Origin: Undibacterium cyanobacteriorum
GTDB lineage: Bacteria > Pseudomonadota > Gammaproteobacteria > Burkholderiales > Burkholderiaceae_D
DNA length: 64,000 nt
NCBI RefSeq assembly: GCF_031326225.1
Contig: NZ_CP133720.1
Coordinates: 3,162,001 to 3,226,000, forward strand
Direction: 5' to 3'
Shown here piece after piece: positions 1 to 8,431 of this stretch. The position numbers and the translations under genes are program-made. Below the pieces are notes generated by a model. That model did not search any database. It saw only the letters and a program-made list of their open reading frames with translations, and was not told where the DNA came from. The first letter of the stretch is position 1. Each line of letters begins with the position of its first letter.

Positions 1-1020
1 GTAACGAATATTTTCTACTACACCACCTCGCGACACATCGCTTTTAATTCGCAAACCCGACGTCGTACCTTGCATACTTAAATCGCGCACCAAGACATTG
101 CGCACGCCACCCACCGTTTCACTACCGATCGACATCCCATGGCCGCTATAGAATTGGTTATGCAAGACCGATACATTTTCTACTGCACCATTGCTACCGC
201 CTTTGATGGCGATATTGTCGTCACCTGTACGAATAGCGCTATGGGCAATCGTGATATTGCGCGACGAAATAGGATCAATACCATCGGTATTGCGGGCATC
301 ACTCGGCGTATCAATGACGACCGACCATGCCGTAAAGCCATCAACACGATTGAGGGTGACGTGGAAGTTAGGCGAATTGTGCAAGCGCACTTGATACAGT
401 GTGATCTCGCGTGAACGATTCACTTCGATCAAGCGCGGCACATTGTGCTCATTGTTTTCACGCTGCGCCCGTCTGGCCATTTGCCACCAGCTTTCCGTCT
501 TGCCTTTGACCAGTCGCCCACCTTGTCCATCAATTGCGCCGGGGCCGTAGATACCGCTATTTTGCGCGTCCTCGATACGAATGAAGGTCTGACATTGGCG
601 CCCTCTTTCAGAATTCACGCCGCACAATCCAGCCCCCGCAGTTTTATCGTACAAGCTCGGATCACGGCTGGCGTATAGCGTTACATCGCGATCAATTCGC
701 AAAGACACACCGCTAGGAATACGCAAAGGGCCAGAAACAAAACTATCGCGTTCATTGTTGGCCGCCAATTGCACCGCTTGTCCTTGCGGACATTGGTCCA
801 GCGCCATTTGAATCTTCGCCGTTTCCACCTTAACTTCCTCAGTGGCTGTCGCTTCCGCAGTCGAGTAAGTGGCGGTCAGCACAGTACAGACGCGTGGCAG
901 CCGAGGTTCTGTGACCTGTCGACTATCTTGCGCCCAACTAGCGGGCACAATTAAAACAATTGTCGAAAGCACCGCAGCAAGATTCACTGCAATAAAGCCG
1001 GATTTTGAGAGTCTCATCAT
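1..1020 (-). CDS. GH28 polygalacturonase, exported (3' end off left edge)
   Basis: Glycoside hydrolase family 28 pectinase that would hydrolyse alpha-1,4-galacturonan outside the cytoplasm. Reading the minus strand inward from position 1020 gives a signal peptide (hydrophobic stretch ending ASWAQ) and then a parallel beta-helix protein. All four GH28 signatures are visible: NTDGID, TGDDNIAIK, GHGMSIGSE and GLRIKS. They carry the catalytic aspartates, the histidine and the substrate-binding Arg-Lys. The C-terminus lies outside the window. An in-frame ATG at 1068, 10 bases after the stop of the acetylesterase gene, is an alternative start adding 16 residues; neither start has a good Shine-Dalgarno. 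Close spacing suggests one operon with the upstream acetylesterase. The family call is firm; exo versus endo action cannot be told. Confidence 0.88.
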   Translation of the reverse strand, partial: MMRLSKSGFIAVNLAAVLSTIVLIVPASWAQDSRQVTEPRLPRVCTVLTATYSTAEATATEEVKVETAKIQMALDQCPQGQAVQLAANNERDSFVSGPLRIPSGVSLRIDRDVTLYASRDPSLYDKTAGAGLCGVNSERGRQCQTFIRIEDAQNSGIYGPGAIDGQGGRLVKGKTESWWQMARRAQRENNEHNVPRLIEVNRSREITLYQVRLHNSPNFHVTLNRVDGFTAWSVVIDTPSDARNTDGIDPISSRNITIAHSAIRTGDDNIAIKGGSNGAVENVSVLHNQFYSGHGMSIGSETVGGVRNVLVRDLSMQGTTSGLRIKSDVSRGGVVENIRY

Positions 1021-1078
1021 CGATGTGAAATAGGTTTGATCTGTCGTTGCGGATTGGGATGGCGTCATCTTCTAGACT

Positions 1079-1957
1079 CTATGGTTGCTTCAAGAGATAG
1101 GCATCCCATGATGGTTCGGCCTGTATCAACTCACGTAAGACCATCGTTGAAAAGAGACGTGCACCTTTCACACCGACATGGGTGCGATCAAATGCAGACT
1201 TTGGCGTACCTTGTGGTTCCACCGTCGCGGCTGTGTTCGCATTGGTATTAACATTTACTGGTGTCGTCGTTGATGCAACTAACACGACATTGGGCGGTGC
1301 CACTGCGAGGGTATCTGCTTCAACTTGCCCCATTGCCTGCACCGCTGCATAGCTCTCTGCATTCAAAGGCAGCAATAAGACATTTTTATCTTGAGCGATA
1401 TGCTCAACCACCTGTGCCCACGGAAGCAAATTGTTTTCTAAAACTTGGTCTCGGAAAGTCCTTCGCGTGAGTGGCGTAACGAGCACCGGAATGCCACCCC
1501 AAGCACGTACTTCATCGACATAACGCGCCATATTGACGGGAAATTCGGTTTTTAAATCAGTCGAACGACCAGGCTTTCCTGGTTGATCGTTATGACCAAA
1601 TTGAATCAACACCCAAGTCTTTACCTTCTTGTCGTTCAATAGGTGCTGTACTTGCTGCCATAGTCCTTCGGCTCGAAAACTGCCTGAGCTACGTCCGCCA
1701 CGCGCCAGATTAATACAATCAACCGCAGGCTTCAGCTGTGAACACAAAGCGTCACCATAGCCACTTTTACTCGCCATGGTGGAGTCGCCGACTAAGATCA
1801 GACGTCGTGGTTCTTGGGATTTGAATAAGCCTGCGTCATTACTTGGCGGAGCAAGATTTGCATGATTCGTATGATTCGCGCAGGCTGACAAGATCAACAG
1901 CGCGCTAGCGACCAACATGCCTCGCGCAAATTGAGTACGGTGAAACTTCTGGAACAT
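1079..1957 (-). CDS. Rhamnogalacturonan acetylesterase, CE12/SGNH lipoprotein
   Basis: Predicted esterase removing acetyl groups from rhamnogalacturonan I, so that lyases and hydrolases can reach the backbone. SGNH-hydrolase blocks are present: VGDSTMAS with the nucleophile Ser, ARGGRSS with the oxyanion Gly, QFGHND with the Asn, and near the C-terminus RTHVGVKGA carrying the catalytic His. The start at 1957 is preferred over an upstream in-frame start at 2074. It has AGGAA eight bases upstream and begins directly with a lipoprotein signal ending in LSAC, so the protein is probably membrane-anchored. About 292 residues, normal for CE12. It lies between two GH28 genes on the same strand, which supports a role in pectin use. 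Confidence 0.85.
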   Translation of the reverse strand: MFQKFHRTQFARGMLVASALLILSACANHTNHANLAPPSNDAGLFKSQEPRRLILVGDSTMASKSGYGDALCSQLKPAVDCINLARGGRSSGSFRAEGLWQQVQHLLNDKKVKTWVLIQFGHNDQPGKPGRSTDLKTEFPVNMARYVDEVRAWGGIPVLVTPLTRRTFRDQVLENNLLPWAQVVEHIAQDKNVLLLPLNAESYAAVQAMGQVEADTLAVAPPNVVLVASTTTPVNVNTNANTAATVEPQGTPKSAFDRTHVGVKGARLFSTMVLRELIQAEPSWDAYLLKQP

Positions 1958-2298
1958 GATGTGATTCCTGTGGTGTTCGCTTGTACAAATTGTTTCTACT
2001 TCTAAAAATATCGAATGCGTTGATTGCGTTGATTGAACGATCCACTTTGGCCTTGATGTTTCAAGGTCCTGCACTGATTCGAATTTCCCTTATCGGTCAC
2101 CAATACCCCTGTCGCTCCCGCGCAGGCGGGAGCCCAGAGGCTTTTGTTGTTTGCTAACTCGGACGACATGCACAAAAAACTCAAACCATACTCAAAGCTA
2201 AAGACACTGGGTTCCTGCCTGCGCAGGAACGACAGATCGATCAGTACTCGGTCGTTTCACCAGCATGGAGTTCAATCAAATGTCGCGACTTTGAATCG
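1958..2298. repeat. Intergenic gap with fragments of the dispersed palindromic repeat
   Basis: No gene is supported here. The stretch holds two GC-rich palindromic pieces: GTCGCTCCCGCGCAGGCGGG-type sequence around 2112-2146, and a CCTGCCTGCGCAGGAACGAC piece around 2214-2236. Both match parts of the composite extragenic repeat found complete at 20172, 23414 and 23780. They separate the acetylesterase from the upstream GH28 gene and might act as transcription-level or mRNA-end structures; that is inference. Confidence 0.7.
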
Positions 2299-4206
2299 CT
2301 AAGCCGACATCTCTTGGTTATAAGTCTTTTCGCCGATCTTCACATTCTTCAACTTCAAGCCTTTGACGTTGTAAAGGAAAATTGGTTGTGCAACGTTGAC
2401 CGGATTCCCTAAATCACAATCGCTGATGGTGACGTTTGTGACAGGCGTAATGGTCGGTGTTCCTTTGCCGTTGTAGTCTGATACCACGGGTCCCAAAATC
2501 ACCAAAGCTTGGTAACATGAATACTGGCCACCTTGAATCGCCACGTTCGACACCTTGACGTTCGAGATATGAATATCACTCACGACGGGAGGACGATTAC
2601 GCACATTGTCGTTATTGGGATCGTAGCCACAGTCAATGGTAATGACACCACCTGCTGAAGTCGCCACCGATTTATTCGGAATCACAGAACCTGGAATCGT
2701 GCTGTAAAACGCTGGAGTAGTACGAATCCCATTAGGCACTGTGACATTGCGAATATGGAGATTGCGCAAGAAGCCACCACGACTCATATTGGTCTTGAAA
2801 CGAATCGCAATATTGAGTGGATCGGTTTGCCAATGGCTGTTTTCAAACACCAAGTTTTGAGCGAACACGTTTTGAATCCCACCGGACATGATGCTACCGA
2901 AAGTCATCGCGCCATGGCCACTGTGCATCTTGCAGTTCTGAATCACAATGTTTTGTGATGGTCCGTATTGAATGTCAGGCCCTTTACCAGAATCGACCGC
3001 AATACAATCGTCACCGGTATCAAAAGTGCAGTCTTCGATCACTACATAATCACACGATTCAGGATCAAAGCCATCGCTATTCGGTCCCAAACTGTTGGCG
3101 TAGATATGTTTCACATGCATGTTCTTGCAGTGCACAGGATTGTGTTGCCAGAACGGTGTATTGGTACTTTGATAGTTCGCAAACAGCACATTGGTGCAGC
3201 TAATGAATTGCACCATATGAGGACGCAAGTAGTGACCATGACCAAAGATACGTTTTTCAACTGGCACACCGGCTTCGGCCAAGGCACGCAGATAGGCAGA
3301 ATCTCGACGCCAACGATCGCCCTTACCTTGTATCATCGCACGTTCTTCGGCACCTAAATGCGGCGCAATCGCTTCTAGCGAAATAGGATTGTTAGGATTG
3401 ACGGATTCTTCCGTGCGGCCTTGCAGATGTGGTATCCAGTCGCCTTTTGTGCCAGGTGCAATATCGCCAGCGGAACTTGGCTTTTGACGACCTTTCCACG
3501 ACCACCAACATTCGCCTTGATCATTCCAATCAACACCCGCTTGTCCATCAAGAATACTGGTCCAATCTTCGCCAGTTAAAGCGATATTGTTTTGACCGTA
3601 AGCGTAGACCAATGAAGAAAAGTTTAAGCAATCATTGCCTTCCCAACGTGTGATCGACAGTTTGCCATTCGCGCCACAATCAAAAGCACCGTACTTAGCG
3701 TAATCGTCGGGATTATTGCTGAAATAAACATGGGCACCGGCTTGCAAATGTACATTCACATTCGACAGTAAAACGATAGGCCCAGCACAATACCAATTCC
3801 CCTTCGGAATCAGCACACGTCCACCGCCGGCTTTGTGGCAGGTTTGAATGGCTGCAGCAATTGCAGGATAACAATCATGCGAGCCCTTCACGGGCGTTTG
3901 CATAGAGGCTTTCTCTACGAAAGAAACCCACGCAGTGATTTCAGTGGTGTCACACGTCTTGGCACCAAAATTCGTAATTGGGAAATCTTTTTTGGGAAAC
4001 TTGACAGGATGACGAGCGCGTTTGACGATGGCATCGGCTTGCTGCCACGGATCACTGCTCTTAGCAAATGCGTGAGCCTGCCAAGGCTGCATGGAAGCGA
4101 AACCAGCACCAGCGATCGCTGCGCTTTGCAAAAAGCGTCGACGTGCAATGGTAGGCACAGCTTGAACATGAGCTTGAGGAGATACAGGAAATTTTGAAGA
4201 ATTCAT
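2299..4206 (-). CDS. GH28 family pectinase with twin-arginine signal
   Basis: A second GH28 enzyme of 635 residues, longer than typical polygalacturonases and probably acting on galacturonan or rhamnogalacturonan fragments in the periplasm or outside the cell. Residues 21-46 form a Tat-type signal (ARRRFLQSAAIAG), so it would be exported folded. GH28 signatures: NSDGFD at 376-381, TGDDC at 397-401, SGHG at 429-432 and RFKT at 469-472. A roughly 70-residue insertion (about 225-300) precedes the catalytic core. It lies downstream of the TonB receptor on the same strand, but a terminator hairpin sits between them, so transcription may be partly independent. Exact substrate is not readable. Confidence 0.88.
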   Translation of the reverse strand: MNSSKFPVSPQAHVQAVPTIARRRFLQSAAIAGAGFASMQPWQAHAFAKSSDPWQQADAIVKRARHPVKFPKKDFPITNFGAKTCDTTEITAWVSFVEKASMQTPVKGSHDCYPAIAAAIQTCHKAGGGRVLIPKGNWYCAGPIVLLSNVNVHLQAGAHVYFSNNPDDYAKYGAFDCGANGKLSITRWEGNDCLNFSSLVYAYGQNNIALTGEDWTSILDGQAGVDWNDQGECWWSWKGRQKPSSAGDIAPGTKGDWIPHLQGRTEESVNPNNPISLEAIAPHLGAEERAMIQGKGDRWRRDSAYLRALAEAGVPVEKRIFGHGHYLRPHMVQFISCTNVLFANYQSTNTPFWQHNPVHCKNMHVKHIYANSLGPNSDGFDPESCDYVVIEDCTFDTGDDCIAVDSGKGPDIQYGPSQNIVIQNCKMHSGHGAMTFGSIMSGGIQNVFAQNLVFENSHWQTDPLNIAIRFKTNMSRGGFLRNLHIRNVTVPNGIRTTPAFYSTIPGSVIPNKSVATSAGGVITIDCGYDPNNDNVRNRPPVVSDIHISNVKVSNVAIQGGQYSCYQALVILGPVVSDYNGKGTPTITPVTNVTISDCDLGNPVNVAQPIFLYNVKGLKLKNVKIGEKTYNQEMSA

Positions 4207-4235
4207 ACGAAAATCAGCAGTGGTGAGGCATACGG

Positions 4236-4280
4236 AAAAAAAGCCCCGCTCAGATCAAATGATGTTGTCTAAGCGGGGCT
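4236..4280 (-). terminator. Rho-independent terminator after the TonB receptor gene
   Basis: An inverted repeat with arms AGCCCCGCTCAGA (4242-4254) and TCTAAGCGGGGCT (4268-4280) is followed, in the minus direction, by a run of seven T (4236-4242). It begins seven bases past the receptor stop. It should end or attenuate receptor transcripts before the downstream GH28 gene. Confidence 0.85.
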
Positions 4281-4286
4281 GAACGA

Positions 4287-6992
4287 TCAATAGAACGTGT
4301 AGGTAATGCGAGTGTTAAACGCGCGACCAATTGGACTAGCGGCGCTACTCAAATATCCGTTGTAGCCATTGTGATTTGTGACCGGTGGATTCACATCAAA
4401 CAAATTCGTGATACCCGCCACAATCGTAAAGTTTTTGAAGCCACGATATGTCGTGGTCAAGTTAAACACTTGGTAAGGCTTGATATCGCGGAAGTACTGC
4501 GCTGCCACCAAGTTTTGGTCGTGATAACCGGTATTGTAGTTTTGCGTAATTTGCGCCGTCCAATCACCTTTAGTCCAATTCATGGCCAGCGTGTGCTTCC
4601 AACGGAAAGTGATGATAGGCAAACTACTAGTCGTACCGTTGCTCGCCAAACCGAAACGACCAATATTCGAAGCCCACTCACCACCTTTTTCTAACTGATT
4701 ATCAAACTGGGTCAAATACGTGCCGTTCAAACTGAGTTTAAACGTGCCCCAATCTTGCGTCGGTAAGGAGTAATAGGCTGCCAAATCCAGACCAGCAGCT
4801 TTCTGACCACCCAAGTTCATCGTCACGTTTTTGATGTACAAGAGTTTGCCGGTCGCATCACGCACAAACAGATCGGCGTATTTCGTTGGATTCAAGAAGT
4901 AAGCTTGCTCCGGCAAGTTGGCCAACATCTTATCCATCGTGATGCGCCAGTAATCAACACTGACCGTCAAGTTTTTCATTGGCTCGACCACCATACCCAA
5001 GGTACCACCGACGGATGTCTCAGGGACTAACTCTGCATTACTACCTGTTTGCTTCGGCAATTTCACGTTACATACGGTGGCAGAAACCAATCCAGGCAAG
5101 GCTTTACCAGTACCCGCCACAGCTGGCGTCGCACTTGGGCATTGCAATGGATCATCCCATGCTGCGCCCGTCGTCGTAGTCGCGCCTGGCAGGCGATATC
5201 CATAACGATCGAATAGAGTTGGTGCACGGAAGCCTGTATTGGCGGAACCGCGGAACATGATCTTTTGGTTTGGTTGATAACGGAAACTTGCTTTTGGATT
5301 GATGGTGTTACCAAAATCGCTGAAATGGTCATCACGTACAGCGACGTTGGTCGTCAATTCTTTAGTGATAGGAATTTCCAGTTCCGCATACAAAGCCGCC
5401 ACATTACGCGCACCTTGGCCATGTGATGGTGTTGAGCCAGCATAGGTCGCTAACAAACCTACATCCGTTTTGGTATCTTCGGTCGTGTCACGATGGAAAT
5501 CAAAACCGACCGCCATACCCAAATCGCCCGCTGGCAATTTCATCACTGCCTTGTTCAGAGTCAATTCAACGCCAGTATAAGTACTTTGAGATACGCGCAA
5601 TTTTTGACCGTTCAAGCCGATACTGTCGAGATACGCCTTACCTGTTGCATCTTGCAAGCCGAACGGATTCAACGTGCCGTTCGTGATACCCGCCAACAAT
5701 TTAGGACCGTCAACGGCGCCTGAGTTAAGGTAACTGACACGATCACTGATACCAACGACCAAACCTGCCTTATAGTCCCAACCCCACAGCACGCCTTCAT
5801 CCGTCAAATTCCAGCGTTGATTAATTTGTTCGTCTTTCGTGATGTAAGGACCCAGATCCGCCACACTCCATGTCACCAGTAACGGTGCGCCATTCGTTCC
5901 CGCAACCGCTGGTACACCACCACTACCGCCCGGATACCATTTGCTCGTGTTCGGCAACAAAGCGGTAACGCCGTTGGCCGCCAAGCTGGTGGTCGGAATT
6001 TTGGTGCCAAAAATGTGTTCTTCACCACGGTTGTATTCCAAGGAGATTGTATGATCATCGCTAATGCGTTTGGTTGCCTTGGTAAAGAAGGTCACTTGAT
6101 CATTGGCATACAAAGCGGTGTTGTAAGTCAAATTATTGATGACGCATGTATTCTTGCCACCTTGAATCGAATACGGCGCAACGCAACCCGTCGCATAGTA
6201 AGGATTCGCCGCTTGGAAAGCCTTATTACTTGGAATGGTAAAGTTGGCTGGCATCGCAAAACCACCGCTTGCTAAAGACGGTGCGCGGCCAATACTCGTC
6301 AACAATTCTGGAGAGCTCAACTCATAGCGATCAGAACCCAGTAAGCGGCTGCGACGATGACCATCGGCGGTTGCGTACACATTCCACCCATCTTTTTGCA
6401 AGTCACCAGCACCGATAATAAAACTGACACGCTGCTCGTCGGCGCCGCCTTTACGTTCTGGCTCAACCGCTTGCACCGTGACTGAAGCGCCGTTGTATTC
6501 ACGTTTGGTGATGAAGTTCACCACACCACCAATCGCATCCGAACCGTAAATCGAGGACGCACCGTCATTCAAGACCTCGACGCGTGCAATCGCGCTCATA
6601 GGAATCACGTCAAGATTAGCGTAACCGTCGGCAATCGCTTCATTCGCCAAACGACGGCCATTCAACAAGACCAAGGTGCGGTTCACGCCGAGGCCGCGCA
6701 AGTTGATGTTGGTACCTGAACCTGCGTTGGATGGCGCTAAGGAATTGGACTGCGGCAAGGCCATCATCAAATCAGCCAAGGTGGTCATGCCACGCTTTTC
6801 TAATTCTTCACCGGTTACTGAAGTGATCGGCAAAGATGCCTCGCTTGCCAGACGCTTGATGGATGAACCGGTCACTTCGACCCGCAAAGCATCTTGTGCA
6901 TGTGCTTGCGATTGACCGATCAAATTCATGACGGCCACAGTGATGGCGGAAAGGGTCAGCTGTTGCAAGCCTGGCTTTTTAATAGATTTCAT
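4287..6992 (-). CDS. TonB-dependent outer-membrane receptor (pectin locus)
   Basis: Outer-membrane active transporter of 901 residues, probably importing oligogalacturonides or related pectin fragments. It has a signal peptide ending QAHAQ, a TonB-box-like start (LRVEVTGSSI) and a plug domain at about 50-170 with the typical LRGLGVNRTLVLLNGRR and SIYGSDAIGGVVNFITK signatures. The long beta-barrel ends in an aromatic residue (TYTFY). The start is well supported by AGGAGA just upstream. Size and plug style match the receptors often found in Xanthomonas/Caulobacter-type polysaccharide loci. Substrate is inferred only from the neighbouring pectinases and uronate genes. Confidence 0.9.
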   Translation of the reverse strand: MKSIKKPGLQQLTLSAITVAVMNLIGQSQAHAQDALRVEVTGSSIKRLASEASLPITSVTGEELEKRGMTTLADLMMALPQSNSLAPSNAGSGTNINLRGLGVNRTLVLLNGRRLANEAIADGYANLDVIPMSAIARVEVLNDGASSIYGSDAIGGVVNFITKREYNGASVTVQAVEPERKGGADEQRVSFIIGAGDLQKDGWNVYATADGHRRSRLLGSDRYELSSPELLTSIGRAPSLASGGFAMPANFTIPSNKAFQAANPYYATGCVAPYSIQGGKNTCVINNLTYNTALYANDQVTFFTKATKRISDDHTISLEYNRGEEHIFGTKIPTTSLAANGVTALLPNTSKWYPGGSGGVPAVAGTNGAPLLVTWSVADLGPYITKDEQINQRWNLTDEGVLWGWDYKAGLVVGISDRVSYLNSGAVDGPKLLAGITNGTLNPFGLQDATGKAYLDSIGLNGQKLRVSQSTYTGVELTLNKAVMKLPAGDLGMAVGFDFHRDTTEDTKTDVGLLATYAGSTPSHGQGARNVAALYAELEIPITKELTTNVAVRDDHFSDFGNTINPKASFRYQPNQKIMFRGSANTGFRAPTLFDRYGYRLPGATTTTGAAWDDPLQCPSATPAVAGTGKALPGLVSATVCNVKLPKQTGSNAELVPETSVGGTLGMVVEPMKNLTVSVDYWRITMDKMLANLPEQAYFLNPTKYADLFVRDATGKLLYIKNVTMNLGGQKAAGLDLAAYYSLPTQDWGTFKLSLNGTYLTQFDNQLEKGGEWASNIGRFGLASNGTTSSLPIITFRWKHTLAMNWTKGDWTAQITQNYNTGYHDQNLVAAQYFRDIKPYQVFNLTTTYRGFKNFTIVAGITNLFDVNPPVTNHNGYNGYLSSAASPIGRAFNTRITYTFY

Positions 6993-7229
6993 TCTTGTCT
7001 CCTACTAATTTTTAGTGAACGCTCACGTGGGGATGAGCAAAAAGTCTAGTAAGAGCACCTCGCGTACTCCATGCCGTATCGACGAGGATGCGAACCATGC
7101 GCATCGAGGTCTAGCCGGTCAAAATAGGTCACTTTTAATTAACAAAATCAACCTACACTTACTTCACATCTCAAAACACTATTGCTGCAAATTTCAAATT
7201 CCTAAATTCCTAAATTCTTAGAGCGCACC
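6993..7229. promoter_or_regulatory. Upstream region of the TonB receptor; possible GntR half-site
   Basis: No gene fits here. The region must contain the receptor promoter. GGTCTAGCC at 7108-7116 resembles the third dyad upstream of garD (TGGACTAGCCA at 8102-8112), so the pectin GntR regulator may also bind here. The match is weak and unconfirmed. Confidence 0.3.
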
Positions 7230-7946
7230 TTAGCCACGTGAGAAAGTGCGTGTCACTCTTTCCAAATGGGCGCGCATTGCTTTGCGAGCCGCCGCTGGAT
7301 CATGCGCGGCAATCGCTTCCAAAATATTGCGATGATCGGTCAAGGTTAATTGACGCAATTCCTCCGTTTGAAAATGCTCTTTCAAGCGATGCCACAAACG
7401 ACCACGCTGATTCCACAAATATTCAATAGTGCCAACCAAGGCACTGTTACCGGTTGCACGTGCAATCGACAAATGAAATTCACGATCAGCATGCTCATTG
7501 CTCGAATAATCGGCATGATGCTTTTCCATTTCTAGAACCGCCTTCAAAATCGCATCGATCGCACTATCCGTCGCAACCCGTGCCGCAATCGCCGCCACTT
7601 CTGATTCAATCAGACGACGTGCCGATAAAACTTCAAACGGGCCCGGCCCAACTTCAGGCACATCAGGCTCTTCCGCAGCCTCACAAATGTAGACACCAGA
7701 ACCGCCACGCACTTCCACCACACCGCCCAATTCCAGCGCCAAAATCGCCTCACGCAAAGAAGCGCGACTCACCTCCAACTTGGCGGCCAAGTCGCGTTCA
7801 GAAGGAAGACGCTCACCTGGGCGAATCCCCTCCTCACTAATTAAGCGTTGAATTTTATCGGCCACCACGCGATAGAGGCGCGGCTCATGAGCGGCACCAC
7901 CATTGGCGGCATTCGATGCATTCGATGTGCTTACTTTTTTAATCAT
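7230..7946 (-). CDS. FadR-type GntR transcriptional regulator of the pectin/uronate locus
   Basis: Ligand-responsive repressor, probably sensing galacturonate or a derivative. The N-terminal winged helix carries the GntR signature (PGERLPSERDLAAKLEVSRASLREAILALE). The C-terminal all-helical FCD domain contains the usual D-x3-H (DREFHLSIARATGNS) and a later H for metal or ligand binding. The ATG at 7946 is chosen over a TTG at 7967; AAGAA lies upstream. It is divergent from garD/udh, with several palindromic sites between, and lies upstream of the receptor on the same strand. Closest functional analogues are ExuR/UxuR-like regulators, but the effector is inference. Confidence 0.85.
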   Translation of the reverse strand: MIKKVSTSNASNAANGGAAHEPRLYRVVADKIQRLISEEGIRPGERLPSERDLAAKLEVSRASLREAILALELGGVVEVRGGSGVYICEAAEEPDVPEVGPGPFEVLSARRLIESEVAAIAARVATDSAIDAILKAVLEMEKHHADYSSNEHADREFHLSIARATGNSALVGTIEYLWNQRGRLWHRLKEHFQTEELRQLTLTDHRNILEAIAAHDPAAARKAMRAHLERVTRTFSRG

Positions 7947-8059
7947 GTCAGTTTTAATTTCTTGCAAATGTTGATCTCAGATTCAGTGGCTCACCAGAAA
8001 TTTCAGCAAACTCCAGCAAAACCACCAAGCTACTAAGCTCACATGATGCCATGTTGCAT

Positions 8060-8112
8060 TTGGTCAGGCCATTCTAATGTGGTTAGACCAATTTTGCAAT
8101 CTGGACTAGCCA
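8060..8112. promoter_or_regulatory. Cluster of three GntR-type operator dyads
   Basis: Three related 11-bp dyads lie close together: TGGTCAGGCCA (8061-8071), TGGTTAGACCA (8080-8090) and TGGACTAGCCA (8102-8112), with centres 19 and 22 bases apart. They fit the TGGTNNNACCA-like sites bound by FadR-subfamily GntR proteins. They sit just upstream of the GntR gene, so autoregulation and control of the divergent garD gene are likely (inference). Confidence 0.65.
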
Positions 8113-8325
8113 AATATTTTTTTTAGTGGCATACTCGCCACAACAAATCAAGAAAAAGAGCTGGCGAATCGTGCACAAGGGCAGCCAAATCGAAAGTCAA
8201 TATCTGCCTAGAATGCACCATTTCTCAGAGGTAAAATGCCGACACGGTAGCTTAGTCGAGACATGAAATACCCGCCGAGCCGGAAGCCGATCAAGAATAA
8301 AACGTGGTGCACAGTGTCTTTTGCG

Positions 8326-8336
8326 TGGTCAGACCA
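8326..8336. promoter_or_regulatory. Perfect operator dyad upstream of garD
   Basis: TGGTCAGACCA is a near-perfect palindrome about 95 bases before the garD start, and a half-site TTGGTCAAC follows at 8346-8354. It matches the cluster at 8061-8112 and probably overlaps the garD promoter, making it the most likely repression site for garD/udh. Confidence 0.65.
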
Positions 8337-8431
8337 ATTGATATTTTGGTCAACAACTCAGCGCAGAACTGTTGTAAGCAAACAGCACAAGTGCAATCCA
8401 GACAAATGAACTAACAGGGATTAGAGAAAAA

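Noticed and set aside
7454..7840. 128-codon His/Pro-rich plus-strand frame
   Set aside because: Antisense to the GntR regulator with its clear HTH and FCD domains.
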